A DNA stretch of 64,000 nt from an uncultured Oscillospiraceae bacterium. GTDB lineage: Bacteria > Bacillota > Clostridia > Oscillospirales > Ruminococcaceae. Both the position numbers and the translations under genes were made by a program. The notes under the pieces are model-generated. The model saw only the letters and a list, made by a program, of their open reading frames with translations, was not told where the DNA came from and made no database searches. The stretch lies in NCBI GenBank assembly GCA_949743955.1, contig CATJVQ010000022.1, positions 61,445 to 125,444 on the forward strand, given 5' to 3'. Position 1 is the stretch's first letter; each line of letters begins with the position of its first letter. Shown here piece after piece: positions 53,163 to 61,091 of the stretch.

Positions 53163-54632
53163 TCACTCATGCTTAATCGCTTCGAGCGCGCTGATTTTGA
53201 CTGCGCGGTTGGCCGGCGAGAAGCCGGAGACGAGCCCGACGAGGATGGCGAACGACAGCGCTCCCGCGACAAGCCAGGGCGGGATAATGGAAATCCGGAT
53301 AGGTCCGTCGGACGCCCAGGACATGTAGAGGTCGCCGAGGAGGCCGCTGCCGTCCCCGCCGCCGGCGCCGAGGAAGACGTTGAGGCCGAACGAGATCCCA
53401 TAGCTGATGCCCACGCCCAGGACACCCCCCAAAAGCCCGATGCACCCGGCCTCCATGAGGAACACGGTGCGGATATTGCCCACCATGCAGCCGAGCACCT
53501 TCATGATGCCTATCTCCCTCGTCCGCTCGTAGATGGACATAACCATCGTATTCGCGATGCCCAGCGCCGCGACGAGCAGCGATATCCCCGCCAGCCCGCC
53601 CAGTACGAGCTGGATGGTCTGTGTAAACTGCTGCATGGACTCGCGCTGCGAGGTGAGGCTGTATGCCGAGAAGCCGAAGTCCCGCGTGCGCGTGATAGCG
53701 TCCTGCACTTCGGTGACATTGGCCACATCGTCCACCATGACATAGACGTTATTGTAGCTCCCGTCGTTGGAATTGCGGATCTTATTGCGTTTGTAGTATT
53801 CCTTTCGGAGCTCCTGCACCCGGGAAACATCCATATAGATGGTGTACTCCGAATCGAACGAGCGGTCGATGGCCGCCTCGTCCGTGGAGAGGACGCCGGC
53901 CACCTTCACCGGCTCCTTGCCGTATTTGGTGGGGATGGCGCTGTTCGGCCCCTGGCTCATCCAACCGTTGCCGAACGAAATCTCCGCGTTATTGGCCTCC
54001 GGGTCGCCGATGGCGCAGAAGAACCTGTCCCTCGACCAGTTGACGAACGGATCCTTGACGACACCGTTTTCATCCGGGTACGCCGAGACCATATTGTCCC
54101 GCTTGCGCTTCGTGTCGACAAACTGATACGCCGTCTTTGACCCGACGATCACCGCGTTTTTATACTCGCTCTCGGTTGGCCAGCGCCCCTCGGCGAGCTG
54201 GTACCCCAGCCCTGGCATGGACGCCATGTCGATGCCGACAATCTGCCCTTGGTAGCGGTACCGGTCGCCCGACTGGAGGACGAATTCGTCGTTCCAGATA
54301 TTGTCCATCGGGGTGGCGGCCTGCACATGATCGAGCTGCTTCATGCGCTGGACAGCCGCGTAATCGAGCGGCGGGGACTCCCCGAGCTCGACGCCCTTCT
54401 CCTGCATCTCCTGATAATATTCGTAGTCCCATCCGGAATAGACCTGGATGAGGCGCAGGTTCCCCTGCCCCTCGAGCATGGACTGCTGCGCGGCGTCCAT
54501 CCCGACACCGAGGGACACCATGACCACAATCGCGCATGTCCCGATCACGACGCCGAATGTCGTGAGGAGCGTGCGCATCTTGCGCCGCCAGAGGTTGCGC
54601 AGGCACATGCGGATCTCATCAAAGATCGTCAT
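53163..54632 (-). CDS. ABC transporter permease, MacB/FtsX type
   Basis: This 489-residue protein has TM1 at about 20-42 (MRTLLTTFGVVIGTCAIVVM), a large extracytoplasmic MacB_PCD domain, and three C-terminal helices of the FtsX domain (GLAGISLLVAALGIANTMVM, YERTREIGIMKVLGC). The start at 54632 (MTIFDEIRMCL) overlaps the upstream gene by 14 bases. It forms a three-gene operon with a bitopic extracytoplasmic protein and an ATPase. MacB-like systems work by mechanotransmission and export peptides, lipoproteins or drugs; the substrate is unknown here. Confidence 0.9.
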   Translation of the reverse strand: MTIFDEIRMCLRNLWRRKMRTLLTTFGVVIGTCAIVVMVSLGVGMDAAQQSMLEGQGNLRLIQVYSGWDYEYYQEMQEKGVELGESPPLDYAAVQRMKQLDHVQAATPMDNIWNDEFVLQSGDRYRYQGQIVGIDMASMPGLGYQLAEGRWPTESEYKNAVIVGSKTAYQFVDTKRKRDNMVSAYPDENGVVKDPFVNWSRDRFFCAIGDPEANNAEISFGNGWMSQGPNSAIPTKYGKEPVKVAGVLSTDEAAIDRSFDSEYTIYMDVSRVQELRKEYYKRNKIRNSNDGSYNNVYVMVDDVANVTEVQDAITRTRDFGFSAYSLTSQRESMQQFTQTIQLVLGGLAGISLLVAALGIANTMVMSIYERTREIGIMKVLGCMVGNIRTVFLMEAGCIGLLGGVLGVGISYGISFGLNVFLGAGGGDGSGLLGDLYMSWASDGPIRISIIPPWLVAGALSFAILVGLVSGFSPANRAVKISALEAIKHE

Positions 54633-56283
54633 CGTCCGCCGCCTTCTTCCTGCGGATGTGGCGCACCACCCCGGCAATGACAGCCAGCAGCACCACACCG
54701 CCCCCTATCGGCGCCCAGAGATGCCCGCGCATCCATTCCACGACACCGCCCTGCGCGGGAACGGCGTCCATGCCGTCCATACCGTCCATGATCCCCATAT
54801 CGCCCATGTCTCCCATGCCGCCCATATTGCCCATATCAGCGTAGGGGGATTCGAGCACGGTGACGGTGAACTCCTTCTGGATGTCGTTGATGCGGACGAT
54901 GGGCTTCTTGTCCTCGTCGAGCCCCACGGAGTCCTCATAGACGAGCGTGCACACGAGCGGATATGTCCCGGGGGAGGCGAACTGGAGCGTCGTTTCGATT
55001 TCGGCCTGCGTGGAATGCGCGAGCGCGCCGTGATAGACGGTGTTCCCGCTGTTGAGGAGCCCGTCGCCCGTGACGGTCACCTGGACGTTCGAGGCGTCGA
55101 ACTGGTGATCCTTGTTGATGGCGCGGATGGTGATGTAGGCGTCCTCGTCGGGGTAGACCTTGTCCGGCACCACGATGGAGAGCACCTCAAACGACGAGAT
55201 ACTCCCCTCCGTGCCGTCCTTATCACTATCGGACGAGGAGGATTCCTCCGGTTTGGGCTTTGCCATGAGCGAGAGGACCTCCTCGTGCGAGCCCTGCTTG
55301 TATTCCTTATTGAAACGATATTCATACTCGAACTTGACAGTGAGCGTAATCCCCTCGGCTGCAAACTTATCCGAAGCCTTAAAGCGGAAGCGCTCAGTCG
55401 TGCTCTGGCGCTTAGGGATTTTGATGTAGTGGCGCTGGTTGACCCCATTGCGGATGATTACCCCCTCTGAGGGCGTCACTGTCATGGTGACGTTAACCAG
55501 ATCCTTATAAGCGGAGTTGTTGTAGAATTCAATGGTCGTGTCAAATTCGTCGCCATACGCCACCTCATTGGGAATATCGAAGCTCTTGATAATGATTTTC
55601 GGCGTCGGGATGGCGTCTTCATCTTCACTGCTGGTGGTTTTTGAATCGGAACTATCGTCGTCGCCATAATCAATAGAGGGTTCGCTGGAAGAGGACGAAG
55701 AGGAACTGTCTCCGAGAGATGGTCTCTCTTGATAACCTTCTCCCTTATAAGTGATATTTTTGACCTTCAAGGATAGGGGTTCCCGTGCCATTCCATCAAA
55801 AAATGTAGCAGAAATATCCATATCAGGAGAATCTTTATAATAGGGGCGAACATTCTTCAAGATATAAGTAAATCCGATCCTTCCATTTTTTTTCACCTTT
55901 CGGAGAAATGAAAATGTATAGTCGATCGCCCCTCCAGTCGAAGATGAAACTCTAAAATTTTCCCGATACATCACCATACTGATAGAACCATCAGGATTAT
56001 CAGGATCCCCGTTGTTCTTCTTGTACTGTTCTTCCCCTTCTTTGGTGAGTATAATTGTTAATTCAGCTATATAATCTTCATTGGAAAAGACACTCTGAAC
56101 GACAGAACCTTTTAAATCTGTTAATTTAACAAAGCTCTCTTTTACATCAATCCATCTTATCCTTGCTGTAGCCGCATATGCCACCATCATCCCGACGGCG
56201 CCGAAAATAAACCCGGCGAGGACGATGACGGCGAGTGTGACGGGGACAATGCGTTTAAGCTGTTTGCGCAGTTTCTGATTCAT
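54619..56283 (-). CDS. Extracytoplasmic protein anchored at both ends, ABC-system partner
   Basis: This 554-residue protein has an N-terminal helix (about 13-37) and a C-terminal helix (about 520-540, GGGVVLLAVIAGVVRHIRRK). Between them lie an N-terminal domain (about 40-185), a Ser/Asp linker, two beta-sandwich domains resembling CARDB modules (about 225-340 and 360-475) and a Met/Gly-rich repeat (MGNMGGMGDMGDMGIMDG). It takes the operon position of the membrane-fusion subunit in MacAB systems but is not an HlyD-type adaptor. About 55730-56160 is A/T-rich against a GC-rich remainder, so the gene looks mosaic. No named family recognised. Confidence 0.72.
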   Translation of the reverse strand: MNQKLRKQLKRIVPVTLAVIVLAGFIFGAVGMMVAYAATARIRWIDVKESFVKLTDLKGSVVQSVFSNEDYIAELTIILTKEGEEQYKKNNGDPDNPDGSISMVMYRENFRVSSSTGGAIDYTFSFLRKVKKNGRIGFTYILKNVRPYYKDSPDMDISATFFDGMAREPLSLKVKNITYKGEGYQERPSLGDSSSSSSSSEPSIDYGDDDSSDSKTTSSEDEDAIPTPKIIIKSFDIPNEVAYGDEFDTTIEFYNNSAYKDLVNVTMTVTPSEGVIIRNGVNQRHYIKIPKRQSTTERFRFKASDKFAAEGITLTVKFEYEYRFNKEYKQGSHEEVLSLMAKPKPEESSSSDSDKDGTEGSISSFEVLSIVVPDKVYPDEDAYITIRAINKDHQFDASNVQVTVTGDGLLNSGNTVYHGALAHSTQAEIETTLQFASPGTYPLVCTLVYEDSVGLDEDKKPIVRINDIQKEFTVTVLESPYADMGNMGGMGDMGDMGIMDGMDGMDAVPAQGGVVEWMRGHLWAPIGGGVVLLAVIAGVVRHIRRKKAADDDDL

Positions 56284-57046
56284 GACTGTTCTCCTCCGTG
56301 GATGATGGTGCGGGCAGGGGCACGGGCGGCGCGGACAGCGCCGTGCGCGGGTGTTCGTTCATTTTATCGCTGACGATATTGCCGTCGATGAGGGTGACGA
56401 TGCGGTCGGCGAACTCGGCGAGCTCCCGGTCGTGCGTGACGAGGACAAGCGTCTGCTGGTTCTCGTGCGCCAGATCGACCATGAGCTGCATGACCTCGAG
56501 GGTGGTGCGGGTATCGAGGTTGCCGGTGGGTTCGTCGGCAAACACGATGGCGGGCTTCGCGACAAATGCGCGCGCGATGCCGACGCGCTGCTGCTGCCCG
56601 CCGGACATCTGTGTCGGCTTATGCTTCATGCGCCCTTTGAGCCCAACAAGCTCGAGCAGTTCCCTCGCGCGCCGGTTGCGGCGCTTCTGCGGGATGCCGC
56701 GGAACATTAGGGGCATGGCCACGTTTTCGATAGCGGTCAGGGCGGGCAGAAGGTTATAGGACTGGAAGACAAAACCGAGGTTGCGCTGCCGGAAGCGGGC
56801 GAGCTGCCGCTCGTTTAGGCGGGAGATATTCGTCCCCTTGATGATGACCGCGCCCTTTGTGGGCTTTTCAAGCCCGGCAAGCTGGTTTAAAAAGGTGCTC
56901 TTTCCAGAACCGGACGTTCCCAATATACAGCATATCTGTCCTTTAGGGATCTCAAGGTCGATATGGTCGAGCGCGACAACCTTCTCCTTCCCGAGCTTAT
57001 ACACCTTGCGTAAGGAGCGCACCTGAATGATGGGGCTCTCGGCCAA
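56255..57046 (-). CDS. ABC transporter ATPase, MacB/LolD type
   Basis: This 263-residue ATPase has Walker A GTSGSGKST, signature MSGGQQQRVGIARAF, Walker B IVFADEPTGNLD and switch VTHDRELAEFAD, all typical of the LolD/MacB subfamily. I choose TTG 57046 as start because AAAGGAGG lies 8 bases before it; a GTG at 57064 would overlap that site. A Pro/Ser-rich tail of about 30 residues follows the domain. It overlaps the next gene by 29 bases. Confidence 0.93.
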   Translation of the reverse strand: MAESPIIQVRSLRKVYKLGKEKVVALDHIDLEIPKGQICCILGTSGSGKSTFLNQLAGLEKPTKGAVIIKGTNISRLNERQLARFRQRNLGFVFQSYNLLPALTAIENVAMPLMFRGIPQKRRNRRARELLELVGLKGRMKHKPTQMSGGQQQRVGIARAFVAKPAIVFADEPTGNLDTRTTLEVMQLMVDLAHENQQTLVLVTHDRELAEFADRIVTLIDGNIVSDKMNEHPRTALSAPPVPLPAPSSTEENSHESETAQTA

Positions 57047-57067
57047 GGAGCCGCCTCCTTTCACTCT

Positions 57068-57119
57068 GTACTATATGTACTAATACGGTTATGTTATCAC
57101 GGATATCCCCGCTTGTCAA
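57068..57119 (-). promoter_or_regulatory. Promoter of the MacB-like operon with a GTAC repeat
   Basis: Minus strand: TTGACA (57119-57114), 17-bp spacer, TAACAT (57096-57091). Just downstream, GTAC-N5-GTAC (57068-57080), also readable as a direct repeat of TAGTACA, is a candidate operator covering the start of the transcript. Confidence 0.75.
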
Positions 57120-57165
57120 GACGGAATCCTGCCCGCCCGCGCAGGCGGACGGGCAGAGAAAAAAT

Positions 57166-58422
57166 TTATGCAAACTGGGGCCCGGCGGGCGCGGTGTTCG
57201 CGGTGAGGGATGCGCCGTCGTGATAGGTATCGTCGTCCTGCATCAGGCGCGCCATGACGATGAACTTCGCCCGCGCGCCGTAGACATCGCGCCGCCCGGC
57301 GTAGCGGAAGGTGTCGGTCACGAGGGTGAGGATCTTATCGTCGTGGGAGACGTCGACATCGTAGTCGTAGATGGACTTCTCCTGCATGTCCTCAACGAGG
57401 CTCATGAAGTACGTGTCCGAATAGCTGGCCAGATTGTAGGGCGGATCGACGTTGCTGCTCGTATAGGACACGGCAAAGACCTCGTAAATCAGATCCTCCG
57501 CGGAGGAGGTCAGGTAAATATAGGGCGTCTTGCGGGCGAAGTCGATGTCGGTGAATTTGAGGAGCTGGGAGAACTTCGCCCCGTTCGGATCGTCGAGCGT
57601 GAGGCGTTCGCACGCGGCAACCAGCTCCGCGGCCTTCTCCTCCTCAGCGGCGGTATTATAAACCATCTCGCCTGTCTGGGCGTTGTAGTGCTCCTGATAG
57701 AAGTCGCCCCAGCCGCTGCGCTCGGCGGCGGTGAGCCAGGTCCCGAAATTGACGCCGTAGATCACCGTGTTCTGCGGCATGACGGCGGCTGTCCCCGCCC
57801 CGACAGCGCACTCAAAGTCGAGCACGACGGCGTTCTCCTGCCGCTGTTCGGACACGAGATTCCCCATCCAGTCGCGCTTGGAGTAGGCGGTGTTGTTCGA
57901 CCCCCGGACAACGACGTCGTTAATCGACGTACCGGGAATCTGGAGCCAGAGCTGAGAGTCGGAATTTGAGCGCTTGGCCTGCGTGAGCTTCTGGGAGACG
58001 TCGGGAACCTTTGGAGCGTCGGTCTCCTTGGGCTCGTCCTTCTCCTCCTCCGAGGAGGACGAACTGGACGAATCCGAGGAGGAGTCCGAGTCGGATTTAT
58101 CCGACTCGCTCTCCGCCCGCTTCTCCGCATCGGCCAGGGAGGACGCAGTCTCGGCCTGTTTCTTTTCCAGCTCGGCGATGGACGAGTTCAAAATGTCCAC
58201 CTGGGACTGCAGATCCGAGATGGACGTCGCCATCTGCGCCATGGAGCTGGCCATGTCCTCAAGGGCGCTGGCCGCCGCGCGGTTGACAGTGCTCCCGTCC
58301 GCAGTGCGCACGGTTCCCAGCCGCTTCGGCGGCTCGGTGGAGGTTTCCCCGCTGTCGGCGCTGCACGCCGTTAGGACGAGGGCAAGCGCGAATACGGCGC
58401 ATAAAAACCGTCTGTGTATCAA
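57166..58422 (-). CDS. Lipoprotein with an inactive sortase-B-like domain
   Basis: This 418-residue protein has a lipobox VLTAC (Cys20), a coiled-coil-like segment (about 50-105), a Ser/Asp/Glu linker (about 105-135) and then a class B sortase fold: LWLQIPGTSINDVVV, NAVVLDF, NTVIYGVNFGTW, KSIYDYDVDVSHDDKILTL and AKFIVMARL. The catalytic residues are changed. Val224 stands for His (YGVN instead of YGHN), Asp370 for Cys (LVTD instead of LSTC), and Lys386 probably for Arg. The start is TTG 58422 with GGAGG 7 bases upstream. It is likely a binding or scaffold protein at the cell surface. Stem-loop 57129-57156 follows. Confidence 0.75.
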   Translation of the reverse strand: MIHRRFLCAVFALALVLTACSADSGETSTEPPKRLGTVRTADGSTVNRAAASALEDMASSMAQMATSISDLQSQVDILNSSIAELEKKQAETASSLADAEKRAESESDKSDSDSSSDSSSSSSSEEEKDEPKETDAPKVPDVSQKLTQAKRSNSDSQLWLQIPGTSINDVVVRGSNNTAYSKRDWMGNLVSEQRQENAVVLDFECAVGAGTAAVMPQNTVIYGVNFGTWLTAAERSGWGDFYQEHYNAQTGEMVYNTAAEEEKAAELVAACERLTLDDPNGAKFSQLLKFTDIDFARKTPYIYLTSSAEDLIYEVFAVSYTSSNVDPPYNLASYSDTYFMSLVEDMQEKSIYDYDVDVSHDDKILTLVTDTFRYAGRRDVYGARAKFIVMARLMQDDDTYHDGASLTANTAPAGPQFA

Positions 58423-58455
58423 GAGCGTGCCTCCTCTTTCCTTTCACTTCTTTCT

Positions 58456-58485
58456 ATTATACCCTCTGCCGGCGTCCGCCGTCAA
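58456..58485 (-). promoter_or_regulatory. Sigma-A promoter of the sortase-like lipoprotein gene
   Basis: Minus strand: TTGACG (58485-58480), 18-bp spacer, TATAAT (58461-58456). It lies back to back with the plus-strand promoter at 58497. Confidence 0.78.
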
Positions 58486-58496
58486 GCCGGGGAAAC

Positions 58497-58524
58497 TTGA
58501 CAAAAGGAATGTATGGTATATAAT
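58497..58524 (+). promoter_or_regulatory. Strong sigma-A promoter for an antisense RNA
   Basis: TTGACA (58497-58502), 16-bp spacer, TATAAT (58519-58524), both consensus boxes. No plus-strand protein gene lies downstream. It fires toward the tiny-peptide gene from the opposite side. Confidence 0.85.
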
Positions 58525-58530
58525 ATAAAT

Positions 58531-58617
58531 AAAGGGTACCGTGACAAGCGGCTGACCCGTTAAAGTGTTAGTTTTCTAAGAAACCGCTACCTGCCGGGGT
58601 GGCGGTTTCTGCGTTTT
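58531..58617 (+). ncRNA. Predicted antisense RNA of about 85 nt
   Basis: Predicted from the consensus promoter at 58497-58524 (initiation near 58531) and the hairpin at 58579-58610 followed by GCGTTTT. The RNA would be complementary to the 3' part of the minus-strand peptide mRNA, including the last nine or ten codons and its terminator. The layout matches the antitoxin RNA of Bacillus-type type I toxin-antitoxin loci, in which two convergent RNAs overlap at their 3' ends. Expression is not shown by sequence alone. Confidence 0.6.
58579..58610. terminator. Shared bidirectional hairpin of the peptide and antisense RNAs
   Basis: AGAAACCGC (58579-58587) pairs with GCGGTTTCT (58602-58610), extended by an inner ACC/GGT. 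T-rich tracts flank it on both strands. The stop codon of the peptide gene is at the inner edge of the stem. Confidence 0.8.
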
Positions 58618-58664
58618 ACAATGATCGTAACCGTAAAGGCTCCAATATGTATCGTAATGCACAT
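58587..58664 (-). CDS. 25-residue hydrophobic-basic peptide, candidate type I toxin
   Basis: ATG 58664 to TAG 58587. The N-terminal part MCITIHIGAFTVTIIV is rich in beta-branched hydrophobic residues; the C-terminus KRRNRHPGR is strongly basic. GGGAGG lies 9 bases before the ATG, held in a hairpin (58666-58696). A near-consensus promoter stands 65 bases upstream, and the coding sequence ends in the terminator stem. The compact gene, sequestered ribosome site and converging antisense promoter are the features of type I toxins. I do not recognise the peptide as one of the named families (TxpA, BsrG, Fst, Ldr, Hok). Confidence 0.65.
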   Translation of the reverse strand: MCITIHIGAFTVTIIVKRRNRHPGR

Positions 58665-58665
58665 A

Positions 58666-58696
58666 GGCCCCACCTCCCCTCTCGGGTAGTGGGGCC
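58666..58696 (-). promoter_or_regulatory. Ribosome-site-sequestering hairpin of the peptide mRNA
   Basis: Minus strand: GGCCCCAC (58696-58689) pairs with GTGGGGCC (58673-58666), with inner CCC/GGG pairs around GAGA. The GGGGAGG ribosome site is in the 3' side of this structure, so translation should require refolding or mRNA processing. Confidence 0.7.
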
Positions 58697-58728
58697 AGCC
58701 GCCAGTCGTTTGTCATGATACCATCTTT

Positions 58729-58757
58729 ATTTTACAGGGGACAGCGCTTTTTGTCAA
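58729..58757 (-). promoter_or_regulatory. Sigma-A promoter of the peptide gene
   Basis: Minus strand: TTGACA (58757-58752), 17-bp spacer, TAAAAT (58734-58729). It starts 19 bases after the TauE stop. Confidence 0.85.
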
Positions 58758-58775
58758 CGGATCGTACAGTCCGCG

Positions 58776-59507
58776 CTACCGCCCCAGACTGCCGGCGAGC
58801 AGAGTGACGCCCATCAGGATGAGCATGATATTGACAAACCGCGCCACGTTCTTTTCACTGATGCGGCGCGCAAGAAGCATACCCATACCGAGGCCGAGAG
58901 CCATGGCGGGGATGAGCAGAGCGCCTGTGCGGAGGACGTCGGGAGTCAGGATGCCGGTGACGGCGTAGAGGATAAAACGGAAGACGTTCTCGACCATAAA
59001 GACAGCGCACAGGTTCCCGCGGAACTGCTCCTGATTGGAGGTCGTGCGCGAGACATAGGCGACAAGCAGCGCGCCGATGCCGAACAGCCCGCACAGTGCC
59101 CCGGAGAGGATGCCGATGAAGGCGAGGAGAACAGGGGAGGACGGCTTCGGCTCCTTCACCCGCGCCCGCAGCAGCGACTCGACACCGATGAAGATAACGA
59201 CCGCGCCGAACAGCGCCTTGATGGAGCCCGCGTCGCCGCCGCGCAGGAGGAGCGCGCCCGGGATACATCCGGCCAGGACGAGCAGCGCGAGCGGGACGAA
59301 GATCCGCGCCCGCACGCCGTGCCTCTCGCGCCACGCCATATAGAGATTGGCGGGCAGGCCGGTGATGAGGTCGACTGGGGAGATGTTCACATTATTGGAG
59401 GAAAAGCTCATGATGGAGGAAAAGACGAGCGTGTTGGCAAAGCCGCACAGTCCCTTGACGACGAACGCGATAAAGACGGCGAAAAACGTAAACGGATGTA
59501 ATGTCAT
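58776..59507 (-). CDS. TauE/SafE family transmembrane exporter
   Basis: This 243-residue protein of about eight helices has the duplicated TauE/SafE signature: FVVKGLCGFANTLVFSSIMS in the first half and LSGALCGLFGIGALLVAYVS in the second. The family moves sulfite, sulfoacetate or other organic anions. Its start overlaps the stop of the DUF1846 gene (ATGA), so the two are co-translated. The ligand is unknown. Confidence 0.9.
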   Translation of the reverse strand: MTLHPFTFFAVFIAFVVKGLCGFANTLVFSSIMSFSSNNVNISPVDLITGLPANLYMAWRERHGVRARIFVPLALLVLAGCIPGALLLRGGDAGSIKALFGAVVIFIGVESLLRARVKEPKPSSPVLLAFIGILSGALCGLFGIGALLVAYVSRTTSNQEQFRGNLCAVFMVENVFRFILYAVTGILTPDVLRTGALLIPAMALGLGMGMLLARRISEKNVARFVNIMLILMGVTLLAGSLGR

Positions 59508-60988
59508 TTGTGATACAGCTTCTTTGTCTGGTATTGTGGTTCGCTGGTGAGGTTCAGGCCGAGGCGGCGCAGGGTCGTGTCATCGACATGGCTGAGGATG
59601 ACGGAGGAGTGCGCTTCGCATCCGCGGAGCCTCCAGAGCTGGCGCATCGCCAGTTCGGCGGTCGGGTTGGTGGCGGCGCAGATGGAGAGGGCGATAAGGA
59701 TCTCGTCCGTATGCAGGCGGGGGTTCTGGTTGCCGAGATGCCGGGTTTTCAGATTCTGGATAGGCTCAATGATAATGGGGGAGATGAGATGGATCTCGTG
59801 CTGGATGCCGCCAAGGACCTTTAACGCGTTGAGGAGCGCAGCCGCGGACGCGCCGAGCAGCGCGGACGTCTTGCCGGTGACGATGGTCCCGTCGCCGAGC
59901 TCGATGGCGGCGGCGGGGAGGCCCGTCTTCTGTGCGCGCTCGAGCGTCGGGGCGACGACGGGCCTGTCGCGGACGCTGATGCCGGCCTGACTCATCATCA
60001 GCTCCACCTTCAGCACGGCGTCGTCGGACGCGTTTCCCTGCCGCCTCGCGCACAGGACACTGTAATACCGGCGGATAATCTCCTGCTTTGCCGCCTCGCA
60101 GACGGCATCGTCGTCAATGATGCACTTTCCGGCCATGTTGACGCCCATATCCGTTGGTGATTTATACGGCGAGACGCCCATGATCTTCTCAAGGATGGCG
60201 TTGAGGACGGGGAACACCTCCACGTCGCGGTTATAGTTGACAGTGGTCTCCCCATAGGCCTCCAGATGGAACGGGTCGATGAGGTTCACGTCCCCGAGGT
60301 CGACGGTGGCGGCCTCATAGGCGAGGTTGACCGGATGCTTTAGGGGCAGGTTCCACACCGGGAACGTCTCGAACTTAGCGTATCCTGCCCGGACACCGCG
60401 GCGGTACTCATGGTAGAGCTGGGAAAGGCAGACAGCCATCTTGCCGCTGCCGGGGCCGGGCGCTGTCACAACCACGAGCGGGCGCCGGGTCTCGATATAT
60501 TCGTTGCGGCCGAAGCCGTCGTCGCTGGTGATGAGCGGCAGGTTCGAGGGGTATCCCGCTATTGGGTAGTGGCGGTACGTGCGCACTCCGAGCGCCTCAA
60601 GCCGGGCCTGGAACGCATCGGCGGCAGGCTGGGCGCTGTACCGCGTGATGACGACGCTGCCCACGAACAGCCCGATTTCCCGGAACGCGTCGATCAGGCG
60701 CAGGACATCGAGATCATAGGTGATGCCCAGATCCCCGCGCATCTTGCTTTTCTCAATGTCCGCCGCGTTGATGACGAGCACGATTTCCACCTGCTCGCGC
60801 AGCGTTAAGAGCATGCGCACCTTGCTGTCCGGCTCGAACCCGGGCAGGACGCGCGCGGCGTGGTAATCGTCGAAGAGCTTTCCGCCGAACTCGAGGTACA
60901 GCTTTCCGCCAAACTGCGCGATACGCTCCTTAATCTGCTCCGATTGCATTCGGAGATATGTGTCATTATCAAAACCGACCGCCTGCAT
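59504..60988 (-). CDS. DUF1846 family protein
   Basis: This 494-residue protein is the usual length for DUF1846, with the family opening GFDNDTYLRMQSEQIKERIA, FGGKLYLEFGGKLFDDYHAA and RVLPGFEPDSKVRMLL. It contains the P-loop-like TAPGPGSGKMAVCLSQLYHE (about residues 185-204). Structures of the family show nucleotide-binding-like folds, but the function is unknown. ATG 60988 is chosen because GAGGGG sits 9 bases upstream; ATG 60997 would be directly on top of it. It is in an operon with TauE. Confidence 0.92.
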   Translation of the reverse strand: MQAVGFDNDTYLRMQSEQIKERIAQFGGKLYLEFGGKLFDDYHAARVLPGFEPDSKVRMLLTLREQVEIVLVINAADIEKSKMRGDLGITYDLDVLRLIDAFREIGLFVGSVVITRYSAQPAADAFQARLEALGVRTYRHYPIAGYPSNLPLITSDDGFGRNEYIETRRPLVVVTAPGPGSGKMAVCLSQLYHEYRRGVRAGYAKFETFPVWNLPLKHPVNLAYEAATVDLGDVNLIDPFHLEAYGETTVNYNRDVEVFPVLNAILEKIMGVSPYKSPTDMGVNMAGKCIIDDDAVCEAAKQEIIRRYYSVLCARRQGNASDDAVLKVELMMSQAGISVRDRPVVAPTLERAQKTGLPAAAIELGDGTIVTGKTSALLGASAAALLNALKVLGGIQHEIHLISPIIIEPIQNLKTRHLGNQNPRLHTDEILIALSICAATNPTAELAMRQLWRLRGCEAHSSVILSHVDDTTLRRLGLNLTSEPQYQTKKLYHK

Positions 60989-61030
60989 AAACCCCATCCC
61001 CTCTTCAAAACACTCCTTTTTATTATAAAC

Positions 61031-61070
61031 AAAAAACCGCCGCATGACAAGACAGCACGCGGCGGTTTTT
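61031..61070 (-). terminator. Terminator behind the cyclophilin gene
   Basis: A 12-bp stem AAAAACCGCCGC/GCGGCGGTTTTT around a 15-base loop, with T and A runs at the two ends, lies between the cyclophilin gene and the DUF1846 ribosome site. Confidence 0.85.
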
Positions 61071-61091
61071 GCAGGTTTATCAAGCTGGATT

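Noticed and set aside
58011..58130. Ser/Asp/Glu-rich repetitive codons in the sortase-like gene
   Set aside because: Looks like a microsatellite at DNA level but is the ordinary flexible linker of a surface lipoprotein; similar linkers occur in neighbouring secreted proteins.
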